Below are positions 13,000 to 24,257 of a stretch of 64,000 nucleotides of DNA, in pieces. The stretch is taken from the NCBI GenBank assembly GCA_009760855.2, contig WPIO01000004.1:14277501-14341500 (forward strand). Direction: 5' to 3'. The notes below the pieces were generated by a model. It saw nothing but the letters and a program-made list of their open reading frames with translations, did no database searches and was not told where the DNA came from. The translations under genes and the position numbers were made by a program. How positions within the stretch are numbered: position 1 is the stretch's first letter; each line of letters opens with the position of its first letter. This DNA is from Cristatella mucedo (taxonomy: Eukaryota > Bryozoa > Phylactolaemata > Cristatellidae).

Positions 13000-14250
13000 T
13001 GGGCTAGTGATCTACCAACGGGAGTAAGGCTCGGCGGCTGCAAGTCGGTCTGCGTCATTCGGATTATAGGCCGGGCAGCAGGCGGCTGCTGGTGAGTGTG
13101 GCTCCTCGAAACCCCCCCCCCACCCACCCAAGTTCAGCGCTGCAGCGCAGAATCGAAGCGCCGAGCGAGAATCTTGTTCGCCTTTCGCCAACGACCTTTC
13201 ACTCCTGCGATCGACGGCGGTGGCGGCAGAGCTGCAGCTCTGCTGCAGCAGAGCTTTCGCGACGCAGCGTCGCTGCGTTCACCGGCCGGGCCGGCCTTTC
13301 GCTCAGCGACCGGCCAGCGAACGAGCTGCTGCCGTGCTGCGCTCGGTTACGTGGCGTTCAGGGATGGGCAACAGTTGCCCATGCTGCATCCAGCAGATCA
13401 GCGACGACGAAATCGCTTATCCAGTCGGAGGCCCCGTGCAGCGGGAGAGACTTGGGTGTTGAGGCTCGCAGCTGGTGGCCTCTGGGTGGCAAAAAGACCA
13501 CCGGCTGTGTGCCGCAGCCGCAGCCGCTTGCCACAAAGGCCACCGGCTGCTGTGTGCTTTAACCTTTTCTAAGCCGTTGGCTCGACTGGCAACTGCCGAG
13601 CGAGGGAGCGGTCTCGGCCAGCATATCGCAGATCTCTGCGGCGGCGTGGGAAGCTGCAGAGGCATCTGCATGCTACTCACCATACCGAAAATCGCTTGGC
13701 GATGACTGGGCGATATCTTTGCTGCAAGCAAGCGGGCAGGTGCGATTTCGCCGGCTAGACTGGCATCAGGCGAATGTATGGCTTTTGCCAAAGAAAAGCT
13801 ACGGCTGCACAGCGAAATTCTTCATCCGTAGCAGGATACTTCTGCGGTCACATCTGGCTCAGCACTCGGTTGATACGTCTGCCACGCTTCTTCCGGCCGA
13901 TGTGCCTGCTGGCTGGATTGCCTTGGATGGCAGATGAGCTCCGTTGAGCTCAGCCGGCCGACTCGCAGCTCTCGAGCTGCACCGTCCCAATCGTCTTGGC
14001 TTGTCCTCTCTGGACGGCAGTCGCACACCCACCACACAGCTTTCGAGCAAGAGCAAAATTTGTCTGCCGTGGCTTTAACTCAGGAGTAAGTTGCTTGAAA
14101 TCGACGATCCAGATCGAGTGTTTGAGTCATGCAGCAGGCCTGTCTTGCACTCTGCAAACTTCGAGCGATGGCCACTCGCTAAGGCTATTCCGTCGCATCG
14201 TCAGTGAGGCCTCTGAGTAAGCCACCCAGTGCTTTACCTTTACGACGTAC
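13000..14250. other. GC-rich block, possible host exon or promoter region
   Basis: The GC content rises sharply and CpG is frequent. A plus-strand ATG at 13,363 in a fair start context opens a 32-codon frame beginning MGNSCPCC, which resembles a myristoylation/palmitoylation N-terminus. GTAAGT and GTAAGC donors occur at about 14,087 and 14,216. On the minus strand GGTATG|GTGAGTAG near 13,680 could be a donor. Frames overlap in all directions and I cannot choose between them. Confidence 0.3.
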
Positions 14251-15929
14251 CACGGCTTCATCTACATCGGCCGAAACGGAGGACTTTTTTTGCTGTGGCC
14301 GAGCAGGGCTGGCTAAACGAATTGATGACACTGGGTGGTCGTGTAATGTGCTCTGTCGATGGATATACCCGATGGTGAAGCGATCGCAAGATTCGGGCAA
14401 GAATAACCTTCGGGGACTGCAGGCCTGCATTTGGCAGGCTGCTGACCAGAAAGTGCTCAGGCACATGCACACAAGGGGGACAATCGCAAAATGACTGAGG
14501 GCGCACCATCCATTCAACATACTGCACTTTTTTAGGATCAACTATGTACAGGAGAGTGATGCAAGCCTAGCAAAAAGGTTCACATAGTTTTTCTGGGCAT
14601 GTCACATACCGAACAGGTAGTCCAGAAGGAGCAAAAGGGGTAAGGGGTTCATTGTTACAAATGCGGGTTTCGGATTGCACGTCCAGACCGAACAAGGCTG
14701 AAAACACAGCACTCGAAAATGTGCCAGTCTCAGTCGATGAACGACGAACACTGGTGACACCTGTCCAGGTTTAATGGCTCAAGGCTTGTGGGTTTACCAC
14801 TAATGCACGTAGGTATGCCAACAGTCGAAGGTACACGGCAGTGACGTGGAGTGCCCATAACTTAACATAACAAGTCCTTATCCTTAACGTAAACAAGTCA
14901 ATTTGACCGCAACGGAGGGTTACAGGCGTTCAGTTCAAAAGCGGCCATGACCTACACCAACGACTCCGAACCACAGAGCTCAAATCAGCTCAAATGCTTA
15001 GGCCAACTACTGAAACACAACTGACTGCCTATTGTACGGTGCCAGCTTTTATGCGGCTTCGTTCATAATCTGGCTGATTGAGCTGATGGCACCGTTTCAG
15101 CATCTCCAGTATTAGTTGCAGCTTTCTGAGTCGCCCAGCATTCTCCATAGAGCGCTGCGGTAAAGAAATCCAACTTAGCGGCCATCTTGGCTGGCTATAA
15201 CTCTGATGGCCACTCTTGAAGTGTCCTTATATAATGCACGTTCAATGCACAATAGCAGATAATAATTCTCGACATAGTTCTTGCCCTGTTTGCTGATATG
15301 GAGACGTGACTGAAATCAACCAGCTGCCTGGCCATGACCCTGGCAATGGCCCCCATAAGCTTCTCTTTCAACCATAAGCCGAGGTAAAAACACGCTTGTG
15401 ATAGAGTAGCAGTCATGGTCGCACGGCCCTTCCTCCATTAGGTCGTTTGCAGTCCCCTTCAAGCTGTCCTTTGAATCTTTTGTCCTTAGTCCGTCCAACA
15501 GCAAGCCGCCAAAGGTGGCACAATCTGTAGCTCCTGCAGCAAGGCTTTCGCTTAATGTAAGATTTTTTTAGATCTCATTTCGGGATTCAGTATGGCATGC
15601 ATTTTCACTTCATCGTACTAGGCGAGTTATAGCATTCATTCTGATAACCCGACTGACTCCATGCAGGCATAATTTCGTACGTTTGGGTGATTCATTCTCT
15701 TACGTTGCTCATGTGCATGACCGTCACTCACAACAAAGATCACAAACTCGATTAAATGTGCTCCTACAGCTGTATGTTTTCAACTCCTTTTATTACTAAG
15801 TCCTGCAATGTGACCGCGTGCATTTCTGTGTAGTCTACAATTAGCGTTTTCTTTGACATTAAAAGTAATCTGTGAATCGAAAAATGTAAGACTTTAGGTT
15901 TAGCTATCAGCAAAAACATCTTCCGTCTC
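14251..15929. other. host DNA, no gene recognised
   Basis: Nothing in either strand is recognisable. A minus-strand frame at 15,195-15,504 is open but has no family match by eye. Confidence 0.35.
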
Positions 15930-17330
15930 CTTTCAGCTTAGTACTCCTCCCGATCTGCCCTCACTGATAGAATGCTATAGCACGGTCTCAGCCGATGTTC
16001 TGCATGAGTTTACTCCTCTGAATAAGCACACTTTATGCCCTCACCCAGTTGGTCAATTAATTTACATCAAAGGACTACCAAGCTTAAACTTGAGAAAGCA
16101 CAAACGTGATCAAGGCCTACTCTATTGATTGGCATTTGAGGATCAATATAGTTCTACCATTCGATCTTGGCGAAGGCCAAGCCTAGCTTCTATAAAACGT
16201 AACCGAATCACTCATGCACACAGTCCAAAATACTAATGTCGACCGTCACCCATCGCCTCTAACTGCTCCCAGGTTAGCACCTTAGCTAGTGATCCTTGTG
16301 GTGACATAGAAGATAGTTTCTCTATATTTTTGTCAACGGCATGAATGAGAGTAAAGAATCCACCAAAAGCAAAGATCCTTAGAACTCATCACCATAAGTT
16401 CCTAGCAGTACCTCGATGCCCACCTTTGAGATTGCCACTAAAGACCTCATCACGATGTTGATCTTCTAGTCGAAGAAGACTATTAGCCCTCTATATATCA
16501 TACTAACTGTTCCTTTTGAGAGGCATAGATTTGGTCCTGCCATGCATACATAATATAATAAATGTCCTTAGCATAAGGTCTTGTTCCTAAATCCTCAAGA
16601 AAGGCATTTGTTAGGCCACTCGTTGAGAAGGTAATAGACCAGACCAGGAAAACATCAGCAACTCACACCCAGTATCTCTACTGCGATTCATCCAGTTGAT
16701 ACAGCAACCGGTAGTGCCAGATCAGCTAAACTCATACTACAACTTCAAACCTGGCAAATGAGGTCTAGTTGGGTTTTACAGCTAATCCCTCGAAACAGTC
16801 AGCACTGCCGAGCTGGTTTGGTCCAGCGGTCAAGGTGCTCGCCCCGACCAAGGTCTGACTGTGGTCGTGGGCTCGAGCCACGAGGCATATGTGAAGCGCC
16901 TGAATAGAGATTAAGTTCTCTTGGGGCGCTATATAAATGAATTATTTATTTATTTTATAGCACTGTTTCGAGTATATAAGGAATCATGAATACCTTATCA
17001 TGAGTCCTGACCTAAGTTGGTCAAGTTTCTCAGCTAGTTCTGCCGGATCTCTTCACAGCGTTTAATAGGTTGATCACAAAGTCCTCCCTGAGCGTATCTC
17101 ATCTTGCTTGGGCATCACTTGCACTTCTCTGCCGTGGTTTAGGCCATACGTCAGCGGAAGATTTTAGAGCATTGACTCCAACGTTCACCGTTGTTTCGGG
17201 GGGGGGGAGGGGCCGATAAAGTATGGGATACACCAGGGACCTGTTCTTGGTAACTTCTTTCATGCTATTTTTCCACTCAAACCGATGCGATCACCAAGCA
17301 CAATCTAGGCGTGAATTTTAGTTCATACGG
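15930..17330 (+). mobile_element. degenerate LINE relic split by a SINE
   Basis: Around 15,945-16,040 a frame reads LIECYSTVSADVLHEFTPLNKHT, the usual linker between endonuclease and reverse transcriptase (L..vLd.h.Pl). At about 17,042-17,155 CACAGCGTTTAATAGGTTGATC and CTTGCTTGGGCATCACTTGCACTTCTCTG match the reverse transcriptase fragment at 46,580-46,665. A SINE sits inside at 16,806. Frames are destroyed. Confidence 0.55.
16806..16945 (+). mobile_element. tRNA-derived SINE with LINE-like tail
   Basis: The head GGTTTGGTCCAGCGGTCAAGG resembles a tRNA A box and GTGGGCTCGAGCC a B box, the internal RNA polymerase III promoter. The 3' part GAAGCGCCTGAATAGAGATTAAGTTCTC, then GGCGCTATATAAATGAATTATTT, is nearly the tail of the LINEs, so the LINE machinery probably moved it. 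Close relatives are at 55,325 and 63,768. Confidence 0.75.
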
Positions 17331-17794
17331 CGCACAGCCGTATCTGTCCTTTTTCTAGAATTGCAGATATTTTACACTCAATAGTCAAATTTTCTTTCTT
17401 TGTGGAACATTAATTTGTTACTATTCCGAAACCATTATTTGAATATAAAATTTTAATTTAATTTAAAAATTTGAATGGCCACAATAGAAATAAATACATA
17501 AGCATTACCAAAATGCAAAGTAAAAAGCTTGGGTTGGCTGTAGACCCAATCCAGTCTGTGCTAAACAGCTTCCTATTATTCAGTCGGCTTTTGGTCTGCA
17601 AGCAATACAAAAATCAAGGTCGCACTTACGCCTTTGGATGGACGTGTGTAACATCTCTTTTGTATAATTAACCATCATTAGATGGTCAAAAGTGTTTTGC
17701 ATCTGGCCGAGCCAGCCGAGCTCTGTGCCAGCCAGAGCTACCCTGAAGCACAGGGTAGCTCTGGCTGTCTCTGCCCACGGTGGCTGTACTGCTC
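17331..17794. other. AT-rich host DNA, nothing recognised
   Basis: AT-rich, with a short inverted repeat near 17,735-17,770 (GAGCTACCCTGAAG / CAGGGTAGCTC). No coding support. Confidence 0.4.
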
Positions 17795-18020
17795 TGAGTT
17801 GTCTCTAGAAAACTCTCCTGCGTAACACCCATTTAGTCCTCGTGGCTTTGTGGAGTTACGCAGAGATCCACTACATTACATTATACCAAAGAGCGTCAGT
17901 TTGAGTACGGCCAGCTCTTACATTTACGTAATACATTGCATTTACATTACGTTTACGTTACATAACATCACACAACATTACATTACACAACATTACATTT
18001 ACATTAATACATTACATCTT
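17795..18020 (+). mobile_element. 3' end of a second LINE family, CATTA tail
   Basis: CTCCTGCGTAACACCCATTTAGTCCTCGTGGCTTTGTGGAGTTACG is about 85% identical to 39,028-39,078, the 3' end of the LINE inserted in the capsid gene. Both run into CATTA repeats, here an imperfect stretch to about 18,010. This copy is cut down to its last 100 bp. Confidence 0.75.
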
Positions 18021-18190
18021 AAATTTAGCTTACGTTTAAGTAATTATATTAAAAGTGAATTGACGCAAGGTTTGATGGGAAAGAAGAAGGGAGAATGGAA
18101 AGGCAAGCAGCAGCTACCGCCAGAAAGCAGGTGCTGCCACTGGTCGGCCAGCCGCCTGCCGGAGATCGAGGCTACCGAGGCTGAGTTCCG

Positions 18191-18251
18191 GCACACACTC
18201 ACTCACACACTCACACACGCACACACACACACACACACACTCACACACTCA

Positions 18252-18301
<50 letters not shown>
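18191..18301. repeat. (CA)n microsatellite
   Basis: About 110 bp of CA with a few CTCA interruptions at the left end. It reads through as a Thr/His peptide, which is an artefact. Confidence 0.97.
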
Positions 18302-18302
<1 letters not shown>

Positions 18303-18715
18303 CCTAGTGCAGTCGGTACCCTCACCCTTCGGTTGGAGGGCAGCCCGATCGAATCGGCGCTGTTCTGGACGACCGCTTCCTGTCCACCCGCAGTCCTGTC
18401 GGACCTACGAGACCGAGTGGATGGAGGATGAGGGCGAGCAGCAGAGACTAGCAGGTCACGGCAGACCAGCTACCGCCACGTGCTCCAGATGGGAGACTGA
18501 GTAGTAGGAGGGGCACGAAGCCCCGCCCCCTCTAAAGCTGGCCGGGCTCGACCGTCCGGGATCGACGAGAGGCTACGTTGTACAACCCCATGCTAGCACC
18601 CGTGAAGACCGCGTACCTTTAGCAGGAAGTTCAACGCTTTAATCGCGTTTTGAGATATATTTTTGGTTTAGGGTTTAAGAATCAGGCCTTGGGGGTCTAG
18701 GGTGTAGGGTGTACG
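18302..18715. other. flank left of the Polinton, no gene
   Basis: GC-rich to about 18,600, then a G/T-rich patch (GGGGGTCTAGGGTGTAGGGTGT). No gene is recognised. The host/element boundary must be near the right end of this stretch. Confidence 0.4.
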
Positions 18716-18870
18716 GCCGAGTAGTATGTAAATGAATGTCAGGGACCCTAGGGCACAACCATATTCACCTTTCTCACTACGTTCGAAAGATTCATCGAAT
18801 ATATGTTCCTAGTGTCCCTGACCTTCATTTACATACTACTTACTGCAGGGGTTGTATATTATAGTAAACA
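18716..18870 (+). repeat. displaced terminal segment with 30 bp hairpin arms
   Basis: 18,765-18,870 matches the reverse complement of 45,361-45,470, which on the right lies inside the terminal repeat but here lies outside it. Shared text includes GAAAGATTCATCGAATATGT and GTTGTATAcTATAaTA. The ends, 18,718-18,746 and 18,812-18,841, are inverted copies of each other (AGTAGTATGTAAATGAAgGT), giving a hairpin with a loop of about 65 bases. This suggests a second partial terminus or a rearranged end. Confidence 0.7.
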
Positions 18871-18933
18871 TTTCTATTAATGAAAGCAACTAGAAAATGT
18901 TTTAAACAATATTGTTTGCCGTAATATAGAAAG

Positions 18934-19410
18934 ATGCAGCAAAACGACGAGTTTATGCGGCGAAAGGGTGAGAATTTTGCAGAGCGAGCAGAAAGAGTGT
19001 GAGGAGAAGTAATGACAAGGACGAGCCTTCTGCCAAAATATCCTTTTTCTCAAGCAGCATTAGATTAAATGATATAGAGTCTAACGCAAATAGAAAAGAA
19101 AGACGTAGCTCCTACAAAGAAGATTAGCAAGAAGTTTAAAGGATGGTCTTACGAAAGGGAAGCGTTACGTGTGTCGCGTATAAATTAGAGTGGATGGTTT
19201 TTAGGTAAGTCTTCTTCCGACGGTAAGTTTAGGGATATCGAATATGTCGGATTAGATAATAGCGAAGCTGACTTTGATGTGCTCTATGAAAGAACAGGTT
19301 TTGACTTGGCAAGAGCGATACGAGAATTTGTGAAAATCATGAGTAATTTAATGATAACGCTTGTTATTGCACCCATTCTTGTCGATGAAAAAGTGAGTAT
19401 AATTACCAAT
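18934..19410 (+). pseudogene. reading frame inside left terminal repeat, possible polymerase N-terminus
   Basis: An ATG at 18,934 follows GTAATATAGAAAG, the element start motif. The frame after it (beginning MQQNDEFMRRKGENFAERAE) runs with a few stops to about 19,410, includes SGWFLGKSSSDGKFRDIEY and APILVDEK, and stops just before the polymerase frame at 19,425. The right repeat encodes the same text in 45,900-45,470. Because the polymerase begins directly afterwards and Polinton polymerases have a long N-terminal part, this could be its start, separated by a frameshift; alternatively it is a separate small terminal gene. The sequence alone does not decide. Confidence 0.5.
18958..19400 (+). 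repeat. left terminal inverted repeat
   Basis: About 443 bp match the reverse complement of 45,470-45,914 at roughly 90%. Shared blocks include TGCCAAAATATCCTTTTTCT, AGTGGATGGTTTTTAGGTAA, GTCTTCTTCCGACGGTAA and TATGTCGGATTA. The match runs through coding-like text, unlike a plain structural repeat. Confidence 0.9.
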
Positions 19411-21635
19411 ATTTTTCTGGTGTAATGAACAGTAAGATAAACAGAATCTCTGATATAGATGGAGCAATAAGAGCGAAGTTTGAAGCTTTTAGGAAACGAG
19501 TTGAGGAGTGGACAGAAAAGGGTTCTAGTTGGAGAACGATTGGCATAAACAGCATTTATGCAAGGTTTACTTACTTTAGACACAGATTTGGTGGGAGTTA
19601 TTTACCAACGCGATATAGGTGGGAGAAGAAACGGTCTACTTTGACTATTAAGAATGAGTCGGACAACTTTTGTGCTTTGTGGTGTGTACTGAGATTTCTT
19701 CGCCCAAGGGAACACCATCAAGAATCAATCGCCGATTTGAATTTGGCTCTTACAGAGCGGTACACGCATCTCTTTCCAAAGTTGCGAGATTTGTTCAACA
19801 CGTACAATAATGTTCATGGTGATACTTTGGCCGTTGATGATATTCCAAAATTGTCAGAGTTATTCAAAGTAAGTATAAACTTTTATGAGTACGAAGGAAG
19901 CAGTCTATCCGCACTTCTTCTTGTTGAAGAAAAAGAGAAACCTCTTGATCTTTTGCTCTATATCAATAAAGAAAAGACCAACCGTCATTATGTCACCACA
20001 AAAAACTTTAATGGTTTGTGTAGGAGTCCCAAAGGGAATGGCACGCAATTAACTTGTAAGCGTTGTTTAAGTCGGTTTTATTCGCAGAATAAATTATATG
20101 AACACTTTGATGCATGCAGGAGAGGAAACGATGGCTAAACGAGGGTAAGGATGCCGCGCGCAACAGATAGAAAGGATGGGACTGGGCACTTACGTTATTT
20201 CAGGGAATATTCAAAAACACAATGGTGCCCATTTGTTGCTTATGCAGATTTTGAAAGTTTTTTTATCAGCAGTTAGGGATAATGACAAAGAAGATAAATG
20301 AATACCAAAAAGAGCTTTTCAAAGACATATTCCTTATGCTCCATCTTATGTTGTAATAGATTATGATGAAACAATTAGGAAATTTGAGATTTTTACTGAG
20401 AAAAGTAATGTTAGAGATTTGCTTGACAATTTATTAAGCGAAATAGAAAAAATAGAGCGTGATTTAAAAGTCCTTTGCTCAAAGCTAAGCTAAGTTTGAC
20501 TGTAGCACAATGACAGACGGAGACCAAGAGGAATTTGATTGTGCCAACATTTGTCACATTGATAGTTTAGAGCTTATAAATGATAAAGTTATAAATCATT
20601 GTCACTTAACGGGAAAATATCGCGGCGCTGCTCATACACATTTTAATCTAAATGTAAGGGTAGCTCCAGAATTTTTTTTAATGCCTGTCTTTACACTTAA
20701 TCTAAAAAGTTACGATGCTCATTTATTAGTGCAAGAATTCCATGGACAAAGATTAAACAAAGGAGTCGAATGCAAACAATATGAAAAAATATATAAGTGT
20801 TGACATTGGCTCAATAATTTTCAGAGATATTTTGCACGTATTAATCAAAGGGTTAGCAGAACTTGTTAAAAATTTCTCCAGATCCGGAAATACCCTTGAA
20901 ATAACTGGGAGCCATTTTTTTCAATGCTAGATGATGGAGAATTTGGACTTCAATCTGAAAAAGGAATCTTTCCAAATGAACATGTTGACTCTTTTAGTAA
21001 GTTAAAAGAAACATCGCTTCCTTGCAAAGAGAAGTTCTTCAGTAAATTGAAAGATGCTGGAGTATCAGACGAAGATTACTATAGAGCACAGAAATTTTGG
21101 GAATTAATGAAAAAATAGATCCCTCGAAGAATATATATTGATGAAATGCAGCAAAATTTATTTATAAATGAATGTTTTACTTTTAGCCGATGTTTTTCTT
21201 AACATTTTAGGAGGATTTCAAAGAGAATCGATGGACTTGACCCTGCTAATTTCGTTACTGCTCCCGGCCTTACTTGAAGCGCCGGGTTAAGATTTTCCAT
21301 AGTAAAATCGGACCTCCTTATAAATTTTGAGCATTTTGAGTTTTTCGAAAGTAATATTCTTGGTGGTATTATTCAAAAACCATGTAGGCACATACAAGCA
21401 AATAATGAATGTTCTTCTAATTTTGATGAAAGTAAGGCCAAGCGTTGGTTACTCTATCAAGATGCAAATTCTCCTTATGCTACCACAATGTGTGAACCTC
21501 TGCCAAAAGGAGATTTTCATTTCTTAAATCAAAGACATGTTTCATCTTTTAATAAAAAGAAGATACTTTATCTTTCACCAACGGCATATACTGTTTTTTC
21601 TTTTGAAGTAGATATCAATTGATGTATCCTGATTC

Positions 21636-21855
21636 ACATAACATAACATAACATAACATAACATAACATAACATAACATAACATAACATAACATAACATA
21701 ACATAACATAACATAACATAACATAACATAACATAACATAACATAACATAACATAACATAACATAACATAACATAACATAACATAACATAACATAACATA
21801 ACATAACATAACATAACATAACATAACATAACATAACATAACATAACATAACATA
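21636..21855. repeat. (ACATA)n array, about 44 copies
   Basis: A near-perfect 5 bp array of about 220 bp lies inside the polymerase palm region. The Met-Leu-Cys-Tyr-Val frames on the minus strand are artefacts. It resembles an expanded LINE-type tail but no LINE body is next to it. Confidence 0.97.
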
Positions 21856-22061
21856 GCAAGTTTTCTGACTATCCTCTTCTCCCAATATAAAGATCCGTTT
21901 CTACTAAGGAATATTCATCCTATTAAGCAAAAACGCTTGTTCGAGAAGGAAAGAAATTGTCGGATTATGAAAGTAAGATAGAGAAATTAATAGTAGATTA
22001 AAAACCACGCGAGCGATATGCCCTCCACTATCGCAATTTGAAATTTGCTTTAGAGAAGGGT

Positions 22062-22866
22062 TATAATAATAATAATAATAATGTACTTGATAAAGCGCCC
22101 TCAGAGAACTTAATCTCTTTCTAGGCGCTTTACATTTGCTGCAAAGGGAAATGCAATTGAATGATAAGTAAAATCATGCTTGAAAAACAAACAAAATGAA
22201 TAACATGGTTAGGGGTGACATGCACAGGGTCAGCATGCACATGTGGTTAGTGGCAGCATGCACAGTGTCAGCACGCATAAGCACGTGAAGGACGAATCAC
22301 AGGGATCCACTAAATGCTGTCCTAAATAGGTGTGTTTTTAAGTTCCTTTTAGATGTGGTCAGGTCAGGGGATGTTCTGACGCAGGTCGGGAGGGAGTTCC
22401 AGGCTTTGGGAGCATACGAACTAAATGCACGGTCTCCAAAGGATTTAAGGTTTGTACGAGGTATTGGTAGACTGTTGGATTCCAAAAAGCGGGTGGTACG
22501 ATGCTTGGCCTGATGGGGGAGTATGTCGGAGAGATAGGCTGGAGCCATAGAATGAAGGGACCTAAAAGTGAGCGACAAAACCTTGAAGTCAACTCGTTGC
22601 TTGACTGGTAGCCAGTGCAGGTCGGCGAGAAGTGGAGTAATGTGGCAACTGCGACGCTCACGACAGACAAGCCTAGCTGCAGAGTTTTGCACCAGCTGCA
22701 ATCGCCTGATCGCACATGCTGGTAGGCCAGTAAGCAGTGAGTTGCAGAAGTCGAGACGAGATGTCACGAATGCATGGACCAACTTAGACGTGGTTTCCTT
22801 ATCTAAACAAGCCCGAATTTTAGCAATGTTATGAAGCTGAAAATAGGCAGATTTGACTGTGGAGCT
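22062..22866 (-). mobile_element. 5'-truncated CR1/L2-type LINE in the polymerase gene
   Basis: On the minus strand the copy encodes the last part of a LINE reverse transcriptase protein, including LVHAFVTSRLDFCNSLLTGL and DLHWLPVKQRVDFKVLSL, over 200 nearly open codons. The 3' tail is at 22,062-22,130 with ATT repeats. It is truncated at CAGCTCCACAGTCAAATCTG, after which polymerase text resumes (HRFMSFSQSTWLKEYI, about 22,888-22,935). It is very similar to the copy at 42,017, so it is fairly young and later than the Polinton. Confidence 0.9.
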
Positions 22867-23943
22867 GCCCTTCATAGGATACATCATAGGTTTATGAGTT
22901 TTTCTCAATCAACTTGGTTGAAAGAATATATATATATAGAACAACATAGAAAAGAGGAAGGAAGCGAAGGGTGATTTCGAAAATTAGTATTACAAACTAA
23001 AGAATAATTCTTTCTTTAGAAAAACAATGGAAAACGTTCGTGAAAAAGTCAACACAATATTATTTGATCTGAAATATGAAAGATATTGCTTAATCTTCAA
23101 AGAGGGTACTTAGTTTTAGGTTTAAGGACAGTAGGATATTAAACCAAGACTTAATTGGAATAGAAACAAGCAAATCAGAAGTGATGTTAAATGAGTCAAT
23201 TTACCTCGGTTTCACTATTCTAGAAATATCAAAACTGATTACGCAAGAATATTATTATGGAACATTGAAGGAATATTAGGATGATAAATTAACACTTGCA
23301 TATACAGATACAGGTTCTCTTTTAATCAAGGTAGAAACAGATAATATGTATAGTGACTTCTTAGACTACCTGTATTACCTGGATCTATCAGGATACCATC
23401 CCAATCAGGAAATTTTTAATGCCGATGGATTGGATGGATGTAATGAAAAAGATTAAGGGCAGCATTGGCAAGTTTAAGGATCAGATAGCAGAGAAATTTA
23501 CTATTGATTCTTCTGCAAAAGATTTTATAAGATGTAAGGATGGTGAGATGAAAGGGAAATCTACTGTTTTGGATGAATGAGTTTTCCTTAGACCAAAGTT
23601 CTATTCTGTACAAATGGCAGTAAAAGCATAAGATGGAATTAGTGTTAAATTTTCTGCTAAGAGAGCAAAGGGAAAAAAAGAAAATAGTAAAAAAATATTT
23701 GATGCATGAGCATTATCTTGAATGTTTAAAAACGGGAGAAGACAAACAATTTGATCAAACTAGATTGCACTCGTTTAATCACACATTTTTACTATGACTC
23801 AGAAATTTATCTGCATTTGAGTCAAAGCACTATTGGCTTAACTGCAGCATTCATATTTACGCCTATGGAAATTAAAGAATGGCGAAGGCAATCAAAGAAA
23901 ATATAGATCCAGGCTTCTGTGAATCATGGAAAGTTTAATTTGA

Positions 23944-24238
23944 AAGAAAAATATTTTCCTTAGCATAGAAGAAACGGCTGATATTCTTCGTGATGAGCCA
24001 CAAGGACTCTTTGCAACAGTAGTAAAACAAGAACTTGAGAAACAACTTCCAGCTGAGGAAGTAATATCAGAGGAGCTAGCATCGAAAGTTGATTTTGATT
24101 CTGATGATCCAGATTGCGATCACAACAACGAATCTGAATCCGATGCTGATTATGAAGACGATAATGAATACTGCTCTGACGATGTTTTTGATTCTGAGTC
24201 TTATGTTGGAGCTATTAGCGAATCAGAAACTGAATAAA
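23944..24238 (+). CDS. acidic open frame after the polymerase
   Basis: About 97 codons are open between stops at 23,941 and 24,236, without an ATG at the front. The text includes SIEETADILRDEPQGLF, then a strongly Asp/Glu/Ser-rich tail with DSDDPDCDHNNESESD. It could be the end of a separate gene that lost its start or a carboxy-terminal extension. No family is recognised. The acidic tail suggests a disordered, protein-binding segment. Confidence 0.45.
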
Positions 24239-24257
24239 AAAATTATTATGATATAGA

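Larger units (their letters stand above)
19425..23940 (+). pseudogene. polB: protein-primed family B DNA polymerase, broken
   Basis: The polymerase would copy the element from a protein primer. The first open block (19,425-20,138, 237 codons) carries the Polinton N-terminal region, including SDNFCALWCVLRFL, and ends in a CxRC ... H....C zinc-binding motif. Exonuclease motif I is PFVAYADFESF (20,229-20,260). NHCHLTGKYRGAAH follows near 20,595-20,635, then the segment at 20,924-21,118 ending in SDEDYYRAQKFWELMKK. Palm text continues past 21,180 (GLDPANFVTAPGL). FRKTMENVR lies near 23,025. The catalytic YxDTDS motif reads YTDTGS (Asp to Gly, 23,301-23,318), so it could not polymerise. Many stops and frameshifts, a 220 bp repeat and a LINE interrupt it. 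Confidence 0.93.

Noticed and set aside
13363-13461. Short frame starting MGNSCPCC, a possible lipid-modified protein
   Set aside because: Only 32 codons, with no recognisable continuation or certain splice donor in a GC-rich block where all frames are open; mentioned under that block only.
16806-16885. tRNA gene
   Set aside because: The A and B boxes belong to a SINE head; no foldable complete tRNA with an anticodon arm is apparent, and the LINE-type tail follows.
21575-21885. Long Met-Leu-Cys-Tyr-Val frames on the minus strand
   Set aside because: They are readings of the (ACATA)n array in several frames, with no protein information.
22568-22834. Plus-strand frame within the LINE, also at 42,317 (minus) and 50,710 (plus)
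   Set aside because: Antisense shadow of the LINE reverse transcriptase C-terminal region, present in each copy.
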